NCBI RefSeq assembly: GCF_014280965.1
Contig: NZ_JACODZ010000001.1
Span: forward strand, 682,001-746,000
Direction: 5' to 3'
DNA from: Echinicola salinicaeni
Lineage (GTDB): Bacteria; Bacteroidota; Bacteroidia; Cytophagales; Cyclobacteriaceae
Length of the DNA: 64,000 bases
Shown here: positions 35,674 through 45,700 of the stretch, piece after piece
Numbering within the stretch: the first letter of the stretch is position 1
Layout of the letters: each line of letters starts with the position of its first letter
Notes under the pieces: model-generated
What the model was told of the DNA's origin: nothing
The model's database searches: none
The model's input: the letters and a program-made list of their open reading frames with translations, nothing else
Translations under genes and position numbers: made by a program

Positions 35674-36456
35674 ATGGAGAGAGTCAGAGCAAAAAAGCAT
35701 TTGGGGCAGCACTTCCTTACCGACCTGGGTATTGCGGAAAAAATTGCCAAGTCCGTAACTGGACATCAGGAAGTCAGGCAGGTGTTGGAGATTGGTCCAG
35801 GTATGGGCGTACTGACAGACTTTCTTTTGGAGGAGAACTGGGATTTATTTTTGGTTGATATTGATAAGGAATCAATTGCATATTTACATAAAAAATATCC
35901 GCAATTGGGAGATCATATAATTGATGCGGATTTTTTGCAGTTTGATTTTTCCAAGGTCATTGAAGGAGAATATATTATTGCAGGGAATTTTCCTTATAAT
36001 ATATCTTCTCAGATATTCTTTAAAGTCCTTGCTGAGCGGAACAAGGTGATAGAAGTAGTATGTATGCTTCAGAAAGAAGTGGCCAAAAGAATAGCCTCTC
36101 CACATGGTAATAAAGACTATGGCATATTAAGTGTGCTTTTACAGGCTTATTACGATATTGAGTATTTATTTACTGTACCGCCTACAGTTTTTGATCCCCC
36201 TCCTAAAGTAGATAGCGGAGTGATCAGGCTGAAAAGGAATGATGTAAAAGTCCTTGATTGCAATGAGAAATTATTCTTTAGAGTGGTGAAGCAAGGGTTC
36301 AGTACCCGGAGAAAGACATTGAGGAATGCACTGAAGTCAATGGGCTTATCGGATGAAATGAAACAAGACCCAATTTTAGACAAGAGGGCTGAGCAGCTAA
36401 GTGTGTCATCTTTTATTTCTTTAACCAATAAACTTGAAGCATCTTGGAAAAAATAA
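35674..36456 (+). CDS. rsmA: 16S rRNA (adenine-N6)-dimethyltransferase RsmA/KsgA
   Basis: 260 residues. Dimethylates two adjacent adenines near the 3' end of 16S rRNA during 30S maturation. Seen: RAKKHLGQHFLTD at the N-terminus, the SAM loop VLEIGPGMGVLTDFLL, the catalytic NFPYNISSQIFFKVL (motif IV, N-x-P-Y) and VPPTVFDPPPKVDSGVIRL. The C-terminal helical domain has RRKTLRNALKSMG. Its end overlaps the mgtE start by 13 bases. Confidence 0.97.
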   Translation: MERVRAKKHLGQHFLTDLGIAEKIAKSVTGHQEVRQVLEIGPGMGVLTDFLLEENWDLFLVDIDKESIAYLHKKYPQLGDHIIDADFLQFDFSKVIEGEYIIAGNFPYNISSQIFFKVLAERNKVIEVVCMLQKEVAKRIASPHGNKDYGILSVLLQAYYDIEYLFTVPPTVFDPPPKVDSGVIRLKRNDVKVLDCNEKLFFRVVKQGFSTRRKTLRNALKSMGLSDEMKQDPILDKRAEQLSVSSFISLTNKLEASWKK

Positions 36457-37811
36457 AAGAGTTTGAATTATCCAAAGAATACCTAGAGAGCTTAAAGGAA
36501 AGTATAGAGGCAGGGAATGCTGTGTCCATACGTGAGTCGATTCATGGTGCCAATGAGGCTGATGTAGCGTCTCTCTTGGACGAGCTGGACATGGAGGAGG
36601 CCCTGTATGTACTAAGAACCCTTGATAAGGAATTCTCTGCAGATGTGCTGATAGAATTGGATGAGGAGCCTCAGTTTAAGGTAGTCCAAGAGATGGATCC
36701 TGTGGAGTTGGCAGCTTTGTTGGACAATATGGAGTCGGATGATGCTGTAGATATTCTGAACCAATTGGTAGTCAAGGATAGGGAAGAGGTAATCAGTAAT
36801 ATTCAGGAAAAAGAAAAGTCAGGGTATATCCAGGAATTACTTCGATATGAAGAAGGAAGTGCTGGCGCCTTGATGGCCAAGGAATTCATAAAGGCAAACC
36901 TTAATTGGACCGTGGTTCAGACGATTGAAGAGATACGTCGGCAGGCTGAAAATGTAGAGAAAATTTACTCCATCTATGTGGTAGACAATAAAGAAAGTCT
37001 GATTGGCAGGGTCGCACTTAAAAAAATCATACTTTCCTCCTCTGATACGAAAATAAAGGATATCTATGAAGAGGATATTGTTTCTGTTCCTACCTATATG
37101 GAGGAGGAGGAAATCGCTGAAATCATGCGTAGGTATGATTTGGAAGCTCTTCCAGTGGTGAATGCTAAGAATAAGCTAGTAGGCAGGATTACGGTCGATG
37201 ATGTCTTGGATGTGATCCGTGACCAAGCAGAGGAAGATATGCAGGCCATGACAGGTATTTCGGATGATGTGGAAGAATCCGATTCAGTTTTTAGGCTTTC
37301 AAAAGCGAGACTTCCTTGGCTAATGATCGGTATAATAGGAGGTCTGATGGGAGCCCGGATTATTGGGATTTTTGATGAAGGTTTGAGCAAATACATTGAA
37401 CTTGCTTCCTTTATTCCATTGATTACAGCTACAGGAGGAAATGTGGGGATTCAGTCCTCGTCTTTAGTAGTACAGTCTTTGGCTGCAAAATCAGTTTTTG
37501 CTGAAAGTTTAGGGAAACGTTTTGCAAAAGTGCTTTTGGTAGCTGTTTTGAATGGGATTGTGTTAGGTTTGATCGTTTTTGGAACGGTGGTGTGGGTGTA
37601 TGGACGTGAAGTGAAGTTTGGTATTGTAGTAGGGCTGGCTTTGTTTAGTGTTGTCCTTTTAGCTTCATTTATGGGCACTGTTACCCCCATCGTTTTGGAC
37701 AAATTTGGAATTAATCCAGCAATGGCTTCTGGTCCATTTATTACCACGGCAAATGACCTTTTGGGCTTGGCAGTCTATTTTCTAGTAGCGATGATGCTAT
37801 TAAATTTATAA
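36444..37811 (+). CDS. mgtE: Magnesium transporter MgtE, TTG start
   Basis: 455 residues. Inner-membrane Mg2+ channel gated by cytoplasmic Mg2+. Domain order: MgtE N-terminal helical repeat (about 20-130), two CBS domains (about 135-260, including VVDNKESLIGRVALKK and VVNAKNKLVGRITVDDVLDVI), the plug helix and five membrane helices (about 285-455) with the pore motif LASFIPLITATGGNVGIQSSS. Start: no in-frame ATG exists before residue 51, which would cut the N domain, so the TTG at 36444 inside the rsmA end is the best start and implies coupling to rsmA. Confidence 0.94.
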   Translation: MEKIKEFELSKEYLESLKESIEAGNAVSIRESIHGANEADVASLLDELDMEEALYVLRTLDKEFSADVLIELDEEPQFKVVQEMDPVELAALLDNMESDDAVDILNQLVVKDREEVISNIQEKEKSGYIQELLRYEEGSAGALMAKEFIKANLNWTVVQTIEEIRRQAENVEKIYSIYVVDNKESLIGRVALKKIILSSSDTKIKDIYEEDIVSVPTYMEEEEIAEIMRRYDLEALPVVNAKNKLVGRITVDDVLDVIRDQAEEDMQAMTGISDDVEESDSVFRLSKARLPWLMIGIIGGLMGARIIGIFDEGLSKYIELASFIPLITATGGNVGIQSSSLVVQSLAAKSVFAESLGKRFAKVLLVAVLNGIVLGLIVFGTVVWVYGREVKFGIVVGLALFSVVLLASFMGTVTPIVLDKFGINPAMASGPFITTANDLLGLAVYFLVAMMLLNL

Positions 37812-37861
37812 TCTGTTTGCCAATAGCGGTTAGTCAGCCTAATAGAAATTAAATTATAAAT

Positions 37862-38797
37862 ATGAGAATCTTAATTATTGATGATATGCATGAAAGCATT
37901 ATGCCTCTTTTAGAAGAGGTAGGCTTTCACGTTGATTATAGACCGGATATTACAAGGCCGGAAATAGAAAAAATTGTAGGAGCTTATGAGGGGCTGATAA
38001 TTCGTTCCAAAACACCTATGGATAAACCTTTATTGGAGAAGGCCAGTAAATTGAAATTCATAGGTAGGGCTGGTGCTGGATTGGATAAAATTGATCTGGA
38101 TTATATTCAGGAAATTGGCGTCAAACTTTTTCATGCGCCAGAAGGGAATCGAGATGCCGTAGGGGAACATGCGATCGGAATGCTACTGGCTCTTTTCAAC
38201 CACTTTGCTAAAGCGGACAAAGAGGTTAGAAATGGCATTTGGGACAGAGAAGGTAACCGGGGAGAGGAGTTGAAAGGAAAGACCGTAGGGGTTTTTGGCT
38301 ATGGAAATATGGGTAGATCTTTTGCCAAAAAGCTTAAAGGGTTTGAGGTGAACGTTTTGGCCTATGACAAGTACAAGGAAGATTATGGTGATGAGTTTGC
38401 ACAAGAGGCGAGTTTTGAGGAGATTCAAGAGAAGGCAGATGTACTCAGTATTCATGTTCCTTTGACACCTGAGACCAGAGATTTCTTTAGTGTGGAGGTT
38501 TTGATGGCCTTTAAAAAACCTTTTTACTTGATCAATACAGCTAGGGGAGAGGTGATTAGTTTCGATACATTGAATAAAGTATTGTCTAATGGGAAGTTGA
38601 AGGGGGCTTTATTGGATGTGTTGGAGAATGAGAAATTGGCTACTTTGACAGAGGATCAAAAGAAGTCTTTTGAAGCCCTTTGTGAGAGGGGTGATGTGAT
38701 TTTTAGCCCTCATATAGCGGGTTGGACTTTCCAGTCCTACGAGAAAATCAATCAGGTTTTAGTGGGGAAAATTCAAAGGGCTTTCCCTACAAAATAG
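37862..38797 (+). CDS. D-isomer-specific 2-hydroxyacid dehydrogenase
   Basis: 311 residues, no C-terminal ACT domain. NAD-dependent oxidoreductase; 3-phosphoglycerate dehydrogenase-like. Seen: IGRAGAGLDKIDLDYI, NRDAVGEHAIGMLLAL, the NAD-binding GVFGYGNMGRSFAKKL, the catalytic Arg in NTARGEVI, a Glu region near LDVLENEK and the catalytic His in SPHIAGWT. The family covers phosphoglycerate, glyoxylate, lactate and formate dehydrogenases; sequence alone does not fix the substrate. Follows mgtE by 50 bases. Confidence 0.88.
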   Translation: MRILIIDDMHESIMPLLEEVGFHVDYRPDITRPEIEKIVGAYEGLIIRSKTPMDKPLLEKASKLKFIGRAGAGLDKIDLDYIQEIGVKLFHAPEGNRDAVGEHAIGMLLALFNHFAKADKEVRNGIWDREGNRGEELKGKTVGVFGYGNMGRSFAKKLKGFEVNVLAYDKYKEDYGDEFAQEASFEEIQEKADVLSIHVPLTPETRDFFSVEVLMAFKKPFYLINTARGEVISFDTLNKVLSNGKLKGALLDVLENEKLATLTEDQKKSFEALCERGDVIFSPHIAGWTFQSYEKINQVLVGKIQRAFPTK

Positions 38798-38829
38798 GAT
38801 TTATAGCACTAACAATCTAAACCTTAAGA

Positions 38830-38860
38830 TTGTATTATCGTTAGGTAATGATTATATTTG
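38830..38860 (+). promoter_or_regulatory. Putative greA promoter
   Basis: TTG (38830-38832), 20-base spacer, TATATTTG (38853-38860), a full TAnnTTTG match with usual spacing. Transcription would begin near 38867, giving a leader of about 85 bases that includes the hairpin at 38892-38916. Confidence 0.6.
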
Positions 38861-38891
38861 CCTTACACGTAAATAAAAGCAGGATTTGAAC

Positions 38892-38927
38892 AACGGTCTT
38901 CAGCAATGAGACCGTTCTTTTATTTTT
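38892..38927 (+). terminator. Terminator-like hairpin in the greA leader
   Basis: AACGGTCT (38892-38899) pairs perfectly with AGACCGTT (38909-38916), loop of 9, followed by CTTTTATTTTT. It lies between the predicted greA promoter and the greA ATG, so it is either a leader attenuator or the terminator of the upstream dehydrogenase gene. Confidence 0.75.
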
Positions 38928-38952
38928 GAAGCTTTGATAAAATAATTTGACT

Positions 38953-39426
38953 ATGGGAAAAGTACAATATTATACTGAAGAAGGTCTTAGAAAGTTAAAA
39001 GATGAACTTCAGCATTTGAAGACGAAGGGAAGGCAGGATATTGCCAAGCAGATTGCAGAAGCCAGAGATAAGGGAGACCTCAGTGAAAATGCGGAATATG
39101 ATGCAGCAAAGGATGCTCAAGGCCTCTTGGAATTGAAAATATCCAAATTGGAAGAAGTGGTGGGAAATGCACGTGTGTTGGATAATTCAAAAATGGATAC
39201 TTCCAAGGTTGGTATTTTAAGTACGGTGAAAATTAAGAATGTCAAGAATGGCATGGAAGTAGCCTATACTCTTGTGTCAGAAGAAGAGGCTGATTTGAAG
39301 GCAAATAAAATTTCATTGTCTTCGCCTTTTGGCAAAGGTCTTTTAGGCAAGAAAGTAGGTGAAATAGCTCAAATCAATGCTCCAGCAGGAGTCGTTGAGT
39401 TTGAAGTATTAGAGATTAATTACTAA
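38953..39426 (+). CDS. greA: Transcription elongation factor GreA
   Basis: 157 residues from the ATG at 38953 (MGKVQYYTEEGLRKL); an in-frame TTG six bases up is less likely. Rescues backtracked RNA polymerase by stimulating transcript cleavage. N-terminal coiled coil (about 1-75) carries the two acidic tip residues region ARDKGDLSENAEYDAAKD; the C-terminal FKBP-like domain closes with SSPFGKGLLGKKVGE and a beta strand. The leader has a promoter-like element and a terminator-like hairpin. A terminator follows at 39434-39464. Confidence 0.97.
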   Translation: MGKVQYYTEEGLRKLKDELQHLKTKGRQDIAKQIAEARDKGDLSENAEYDAAKDAQGLLELKISKLEEVVGNARVLDNSKMDTSKVGILSTVKIKNVKNGMEVAYTLVSEEEADLKANKISLSSPFGKGLLGKKVGEIAQINAPAGVVEFEVLEINY

Positions 39427-39433
39427 TTATACC

Positions 39434-39466
39434 AATCCCGATGGAATTCCAATCGGGATTTTTTAT
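39434..39466 (+). terminator. Terminator after greA
   Basis: AATCCCGAT (39434-39442) pairs with ATCGGGATT (39452-39460), then a T-run. It lies only 15-40 bases before the HIT gene start. Confidence 0.88.
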
Positions 39467-39475
39467 TTTTACCCC

Positions 39476-39874
39476 ATGGCAAGTATTTTTACAAAGATCA
39501 TTAATAGAGAAATTCCCGGTCATATTGTGGCTGAGGATGATAATTATATCGCCTTCCTTGATATTATGCCCTTGGTGAAAGGTCATGTTTTGGTAGTGCC
39601 CAAGAAGGAGGTGGACTATATCTTCGATTTGGAAGATGATATATTAGCTGGGTTGCATCTGTTTTCTAAAAAGGTCGCAAAAGCTATTGACAAAACGATC
39701 AAGTGTACTCGAGTAGGTGTAGCAGTGATTGGATTAGAGGTGCCTCATGTTCATGTTCATCTGGTGCCTTTGAACAGTATGGATGACATCAATTTTACTC
39801 GTCCAAAGTTGAAGTTGGAAAATGAAGAGATGATTGCTATAGCTGAAAAAATCAAGAAGGAAGTAAAGCTATAA
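39476..39874 (+). CDS. HIT-family nucleotide-binding protein
   Basis: 132 residues, cytoplasmic. Histidine-triad hydrolase or transferase acting on nucleotide phosphoramidates or dinucleotides; exact substrate unknown (Hint-like). Seen: IFTKIINREIPGHIVAEDD, FLDIMPLVKGHVLVVPKKEV and the triad HVHVHLVPLNS with the catalytic His. Short leader between greA's terminator and the ATG, so it needs either readthrough or a promoter within the terminator's tail; none is clear. Confidence 0.93.
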   Translation: MASIFTKIINREIPGHIVAEDDNYIAFLDIMPLVKGHVLVVPKKEVDYIFDLEDDILAGLHLFSKKVAKAIDKTIKCTRVGVAVIGLEVPHVHVHLVPLNSMDDINFTRPKLKLENEEMIAIAEKIKKEVKL

Positions 39875-39893
39875 CTTTTTAACTATTAACTGT

Positions 39894-39935
39894 AGAAAAG
39901 CCTTGCTATTCATTTAGCAAGGCTTTTTGTTTTTT
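39894..39935. terminator. Bidirectional terminator after the HIT gene
   Basis: AAAAGCCTTGCTA (from 39896) pairs with TAGCAAGGCTTTT (from 39915), T-runs on the plus strand; serves the HIT gene and the leftward small gene. Confidence 0.93.
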
Positions 39936-39936
39936 T

Positions 39937-40314
39937 TTATTCATTAGGATAAGGGATATATACGAAATTGGTGAATTCCTGATCTATGACAAATAAGCAG
40001 CAATACTCGTCAGGGTCTTTATAAGACTTTTTGAAATCTTCAATGGCTTTCTCATCAATCAGTTTTCTTTGTACAAATTCATCCAAGTAGGTGATATAGT
40101 AATTCCAATCAACCTTAATGTCTTTATTCCCAATGAGCAATTGACCAATTGCCTGCTCTGTTTTGCAAACAGGAAATATGGGGTGTTCAGAGAATTTTCT
40201 GGATCGAATTTGGTAGGAAGCTTCTTTTAGGGTTTCAGCTACCTTGACAAAGTCCTTAGTAATAGTTCCTAAGTATTTGCCATTCAATTCTGGGTCATTA
40301 TCGTCTCTTATCAT
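39937..40314 (-). CDS. Conserved-looking small protein coupled to rlmD
   Basis: 125 residues, cytoplasmic by lack of signal or membrane segments. Not recognised. It is charged, begins MIRDDNDPELNGKYLGTITK and contains CKTEQAIGQLLIG and YKDPDEYCCLFVIDQEFTNF. Its ATG overlaps the rlmD stop in an ATGA arrangement (4 bases), so it is translationally coupled to rlmD and could be a partner in rRNA modification or simply a passenger. Ends at the bidirectional hairpin 39894-39935. Confidence 0.75.
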   Translation of the reverse strand: MIRDDNDPELNGKYLGTITKDFVKVAETLKEASYQIRSRKFSEHPIFPVCKTEQAIGQLLIGNKDIKVDWNYYITYLDEFVQRKLIDEKAIEDFKKSYKDPDEYCCLFVIDQEFTNFVYIPYPNE

Positions 40315-41720
40315 GATGATTTTTTAGTCAGTAAAACAACATTTTCTACATGGTAAGTTTGCGGGAACATATCAACAGGCTGTACCTTATCCACTTGGTA
40401 CTTTTCTCCCAAAAGGGCTACATCCCTAGCCTGGGTAGCCGGGTTACAACTTACATAAACTATTTTTGGAGCTTCTAATTTTAGTAACATATTGACCACA
40501 TCCTCATGCATACCAGCTCTAGGAGGATCAGTAATGATCACATCAGGAGCAGCATGCGCTGCAATAAATTCATCATTAAGGATGTCTTTCATGTCTCCTG
40601 CATAAAAGAGTGTATTGTCGAGTTTATTTACTTTTGCATTAAGCTTAGCATCTTCGATGGCGGCATCCACATATTCAATTCCTATGACCTGCTTTGCTTT
40701 TTTTGCGACAAAATTGGCAATAGTTCCTGTTCCGGTGTACAGATCATAAACTACTTCATCACCTTTAAGATCCGCAAATTCCCTCGTGACTTTATATAGT
40801 TCGTAAGCTTGCTCAGAATTGGTTTGGTAAAAGGATTTTGGCCCAATTCTAAATTCAAGACCTTCCATTTTTTCAATGATATAGTCTCTTCCTTTGAATG
40901 TATGGATTTCTTGGTCGTGGAAGGTTTCGTTTTTCTTTAGATTGATGATATATAGTAAGGAAGTTATTTCGGGGAACCTCTCTGCTAGGAATTCCATTGT
41001 TTTTTGGATTTCCTGTGGTTGGTCTTCGCCAAATTGAACAATTACCATGGTTTCACCGATGGAACTGGTGCGAATGATCAAGTTCCTTAGTAGTCCCACT
41101 TGCTGAATCATATCGAAGAAGGTAATGCCATTCTCCAATGCAAATTTTCTCAGTTCATTTCTTACATCATTAGAAATGCCTCCCTGAAGGTAGCAATGGT
41201 TAATATCTACGATCTTATCGAATCGCTTGGGGATATGAAATCCTAGGGCATTTCTTTCAAATTCTTGTCCTGAGTCAATTTCTTCACGCGTCAACCATCT
41301 ATTATTGGAGAAGGTGAAATCAAGCTTGTTCCTGTAATATTGGGTGTCAGCCGAGCCAATGATGGGCATTACCTCAGGAATGGGCACTTTTGCAATTCTA
41401 CTAAATTGATCCAATACTTGTTGCCTCTTGTAGGAGAGTTGGAGCTTGTAGTCGATGTGTTGCCATTTACACCCACCACATACTCCGAAATGGGAACAGA
41501 ATGGTTCTACCCTGTCTTCAGAGTATTTGTGTATTTTAATGGCCTGTCCCTCCATGAAACTGCTTTTGCCTTTTGTAATGCGGACATCCACCACATCTCC
41601 AGGTGCTACTTGTTGGACGAAAACCACTTTTCCCTCATAGTGGGTCACACATTTGCCCTCTGAGGCAATCCGCTCAATAGTAAGGTTTTCTAGAACCTTA
41701 TTTTTCATCTTTCTCGACAT
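40311..41720 (-). CDS. rlmD: 23S rRNA (uracil-5)-methyltransferase RlmD/RumA family
   Basis: 469 residues from the ATG at 41720; an earlier in-frame TTG at 41729 and a later ATG at 41708 are alternatives. SAM-dependent m5U methylation of 23S rRNA. N-terminal TRAM domain (about 8-65, IERIASEGKCVTHYEGKVVF), the iron-sulfur site CSHFGVCGGCKWQH (about 84-97) plus a later Cys, SAM-binding DLYTGTGTIANFVA, DPPRAGMHEDVV and the catalytic Cys in VSCNPATQARDV. Members may be RlmD, RlmC or RlmCD; the exact uracil is inferred. A -7-like TAATTTTG ends right at the start (41727-41734, minus strand). Confidence 0.92.
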   Translation of the reverse strand: MSRKMKNKVLENLTIERIASEGKCVTHYEGKVVFVQQVAPGDVVDVRITKGKSSFMEGQAIKIHKYSEDRVEPFCSHFGVCGGCKWQHIDYKLQLSYKRQQVLDQFSRIAKVPIPEVMPIIGSADTQYYRNKLDFTFSNNRWLTREEIDSGQEFERNALGFHIPKRFDKIVDINHCYLQGGISNDVRNELRKFALENGITFFDMIQQVGLLRNLIIRTSSIGETMVIVQFGEDQPQEIQKTMEFLAERFPEITSLLYIINLKKNETFHDQEIHTFKGRDYIIEKMEGLEFRIGPKSFYQTNSEQAYELYKVTREFADLKGDEVVYDLYTGTGTIANFVAKKAKQVIGIEYVDAAIEDAKLNAKVNKLDNTLFYAGDMKDILNDEFIAAHAAPDVIITDPPRAGMHEDVVNMLLKLEAPKIVYVSCNPATQARDVALLGEKYQVDKVQPVDMFPQTYHVENVVLLTKKSS

Positions 41721-41920
41721 AGGCTGCAAAATTAATCATAATCTTTGAAAAGGGATAAGGTTTTGGAGGAAGAGAATTACTTGTGTTTGTTGAGTATAGT
41801 TGATAAATAATTAAGCCCTGTATCTTAGTTGTTTGTGATCTGAGTATTGAGAACTTCTATTTCAAGAAATTCCCAAATAAGTTGAAATGATTATATTTAG
41901 GTTTAAAGTAAAGTATAGAA

Positions 41921-42733
41921 ATGAAATTTAAGGATAAAGTTGTGATTGTTACTGGTGCCACTTCAGGGATTGGCGAGGCATGTGCTTTGGCATTTGGGAA
42001 CGAAGGAGCCAAAGTTGTTATTACCGGGAGGAACCAAGAGAAGCTCGATAAAAGCCTAAAGAGTTTGACTGATGCAGGGGTGAATGCGCTGGGAATTTTG
42101 GCTGATGCAGGAGTGGAGGTAGATAATAAGAAAATGGCCAAAGAAGTGATTAATCACTTTGGAAAGATCGATATCTTGATAAATAATGCGGGTATTTCAA
42201 TGAGAGCGCTTTTTGAGGAACTGGATACTGAGGTATTTCATAAAGTGATGGATACCAATTTTTGGGGAACGGTATATGCTACCAAGTATTGTTTGCCGTC
42301 CATTCTTGAAAATAAGGGTTCAGTGGTTGGTGTGTCATCAATTAATGGTTACAGAGGGACACCGGCAAGGACGGCTTATACTGCCAGCAAATATGCTATG
42401 AATGGATTTATGGAATCCTTACGTACTGAAGTGATGAAAAGAGGAGTACATATTTTAGTGGCATGTCCAGGGTTTACCTCTTCAAATATAAGGAACAATG
42501 CACTGACTGGAAATGGAAACGCTCAGGGAGAATCGCCTAGAAATGAAAATGACATGATGAGTTCTGAGGAGGTTGCCAAGCATATTGTTCATGCTACCTA
42601 CAAGCGAAAGAGGGATTTGGTATTGACCAGAGAAGGTAAACTGGCTGTGTTTTTGAACAAATGGATTCCGGGTATCATGGATGGAATTGTTTATAATCAT
42701 ATGGCAAAGGAAAAGGATTCCCCATTTAAATAA
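41921..42733 (+). CDS. Short-chain dehydrogenase/reductase
   Basis: 270 residues. Classical SDR: cofactor loop VTGATSGIGEACALAF, NNAGISMRALF, the catalytic Ser in VVGVSSINGYRG and YTASKYAMNGF with the catalytic Tyr and Lys. An Arg after the second strand (ITGRNQEKL) suggests NADP preference. The substrate is unknown; the C-terminus has a hydrophobic KWIPGIMDGIVYNHM that may dock to membrane, like DHRS7-type relatives. Six bases upstream of the helicase gene, so they may share a transcript. Confidence 0.88.
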   Translation: MKFKDKVVIVTGATSGIGEACALAFGNEGAKVVITGRNQEKLDKSLKSLTDAGVNALGILADAGVEVDNKKMAKEVINHFGKIDILINNAGISMRALFEELDTEVFHKVMDTNFWGTVYATKYCLPSILENKGSVVGVSSINGYRGTPARTAYTASKYAMNGFMESLRTEVMKRGVHILVACPGFTSSNIRNNALTGNGNAQGESPRNENDMMSSEEVAKHIVHATYKRKRDLVLTREGKLAVFLNKWIPGIMDGIVYNHMAKEKDSPFK

Positions 42734-42739
42734 TTATAT

Positions 42740-45700
42740 ATGATTCAGGATGTCTTTAAGGTTTATATGAACAGGTTGATGGATTTATCTGCTAAAAACA
42801 GATCCATCTACCTTTCAAGGGTGATCAATTCCCAAATGATAGACCTGAAGGACCTTGAATTCTTAGAGCATAACAATGCCTTCGATTATATCCAAGAATT
42901 GCTGGGTAGGAAGAAAAAAATCCCTTTGGTTAAAATAGCAGATGCAAGGGATAAAAATACTAATCAGATATCAAGGCGTCTGAAACAAATCAGCCAATAT
43001 GCAAAGCTGACAGAGGAGGAGAGCGGTGAGAAAAGCCTTTTTGTGGCTTGGCCATTTGTAGAAGGGAAATTGCCTAATGATCAGGTTATTCGATGTCCTT
43101 TACTTTTTTTTCCTGTAAAATTGATCCAAGAGGGGAATTATTGGTGCTTGCAAAAGAAATCTGGAGATCAACCTTTTATCAATAAATCATTTTTATTGGC
43201 ATACGCTCATGCCCATGAGATTGGGTTTAAAAAGGAATGGTGGGAAAATGCCATAGAGAACTTTCCAAAAGATCCCAGGTCATTTTTAACTGAGCTCTAT
43301 CATTATCTTAAAAAGGAACTCACGCTTAATTTTAATCAAGATTTATTTGAAGGAAAGTTGGATGTTTTAGGAGAGAGCAGCCCTAATGAAAGTGAAAGGG
43401 ATTTTAAAACCGGTCTATTGAAATTAAAGCCTAATGCGGTTTTGGGACAGTTTTCCCAAAAGAGTTCTTTTCTGATTCGCGATTATGAGGAGCTAAGCGA
43501 AAAATATACTTCAGAAAATCTGGAGGCACTTTTTATGGATTGGTTTGTACAGGATGAGGAACAGACCTTGTCATTGAAGGAGGGGAATTTGTTTAATACA
43601 TTTCCTATGGATGCCAGTCAGGAGGAAGTGCTCAAAACGGTCAGAGAGGGAGGTTCTTGTGTTGTGCAAGGTCCCCCAGGAACAGGCAAGTCCCAATTGA
43701 TATGTAACTTGGTTACTGATTTTATATCAAGAGGGAAAAAAGTGTTGGTAGTTTCTCAAAAAAGAGCAGCCCTTGAAGTGGTGAATTCAAGGTTGGCACA
43801 GCAAGGATTTTCCGCATTTTTAGCATTGGTACATGATTTTAGAGCGGATAGAAACCGGCTCTTTAAAAAAATAAGTGATCAAATACAGTCTCTGGAGCGG
43901 TATAAAGAACTTAATAGAAGTTTGGATGCCATTCAGTTGGAACGCAATTTCAGCCAGACTGTAAGGACGATAGAAACCCATTCAGAATTTTTGGAAGATT
44001 ATAGACATGCGCTTTTCAATACGGAAGAATGTGGGGTTCCCATCAAAGAATTATACATCAGTTCAAGTTTTCAGGAGGAACACTTTAATCTAACCCAATA
44101 TTATAAAAATTACCATTGGAATTCACTGGATGAGTTTCTTCGTGATTTTAAAGAGTATTTTTACTATCAGCCCAGGTATGAGAGTCCTGATTCATTTTGG
44201 TTGCATAGGGTGGATTTTGCTCAGTTTACACCGAATGTAATCCATCGCTTCAAAGAAAATTTAGAAGAAATAAAAGAGTTAAAGAAAACAGCTGAAAATA
44301 TTCTAGGCAACCTTCTTTATCAGCCTTTTGAGTTTCCATTGGTTTACCAGTCTTTTGAGCATCGGAATAGATTGGAGGAACTGCAGGAAATCGTTTCAAA
44401 CGAAGAAATTTTTCTGACTCTCAAAAAATTAATGAATTACCCCAAAGGGGATCTTGACAGGTTATGGCTGGAGAATAAGGTGGATGTAGTGAAGAAATTG
44501 CTTTCAGAAGAGGGGATCGAATGGACGGTAAATGACAAGTATGTCGAGACAGTGTATGAAAAAGTGCTTCATGTTCTTCAGATGAAGGAATCCTGGTGGA
44601 AGTCAATTAGCCTTATTTTTTATAGAAAAGAGTATAAAGGTGTTTGGGAATTATTGAAAAGAAATGGACTTAATCGCGATAAAGAAGGCTTGAACCTACT
44701 GGTGAAAATGTTGGAAAATCGTTTGAACCTAAATCACCAATATACTTTATTAAACCGTAAGGAATGGGTAGAAATGCCCAACAAGCCATTTGACTTTACC
44801 TCATTTAATCATCAGTCGCACATTTTAAAGGAGGCCTTGAAGGCCAAATTTATATTAGAAGATCTAGGAATGCTTTCTCCTTATTTGGTTTTTGAAAAGG
44901 TAGATTTTGACCAATATAGACTGGTTCTTCAGGAATTGATAGGTATCAATGGTTTGATTGAAATGAAAACTTCCCAATGGAAGAATTATTTCAGCACCAT
45001 TCAGATAAAGCATTTGCTTACTGCTTCCAATGATGAAAAGTTGGAAATGGTGAGACGTACTATCACGCAGGATTTTTCCGAAATAGTCGCCTTGGACAGG
45101 TTAAAGAGAAAATTGCGGACAGTAGATGTGGAGGTGATCAATAAGCTTATCGATACCTATCCAGACAGAAGTTTTGAAGAAATACAAGAGGTGTTTCTGA
45201 AAGGGTTGAGATTCAGTTGGATAGAGCATATTGAAGCGAAGTACCCTGTTTTGCAGGAGGTGGGGCTTCAAAAAGTGAAAAATATTCTGGAGGAATTCAC
45301 TTCTTCCGTGGAGGAGAAGATCAAAATAAGCCGGTTTATCGCCGAGTTAAGATTAAGGGAGAATACTTTCAAGAAACTCGAATATAATAGACTCAATAAT
45401 TTGATTACCTATCGGGACCTTTTGCATCAGGTTAGCAAGAAAAAGAGACTTTGGACCATCAAAAAACTGATAGAAGAATTCGAAACAGAAGTTTTTAAAT
45501 TGGTGCCTTGCTGGTTGGCTTCACCGGAAACTGTTTCAGCGCTCTTTCCTTTGGAAAGCAGGTTTGACCTGGTAGTTTTTGATGAGTCTTCTCAGTGTTT
45601 TGCAGAGAGAGGGCTTCCTGCTATGCTCCGGGGGAAGCAAGTAGTTGTGGCTGGAGATAGCCAACAGTTACAGCCTTTTGATCTCTATAAAGTTCGTTTG

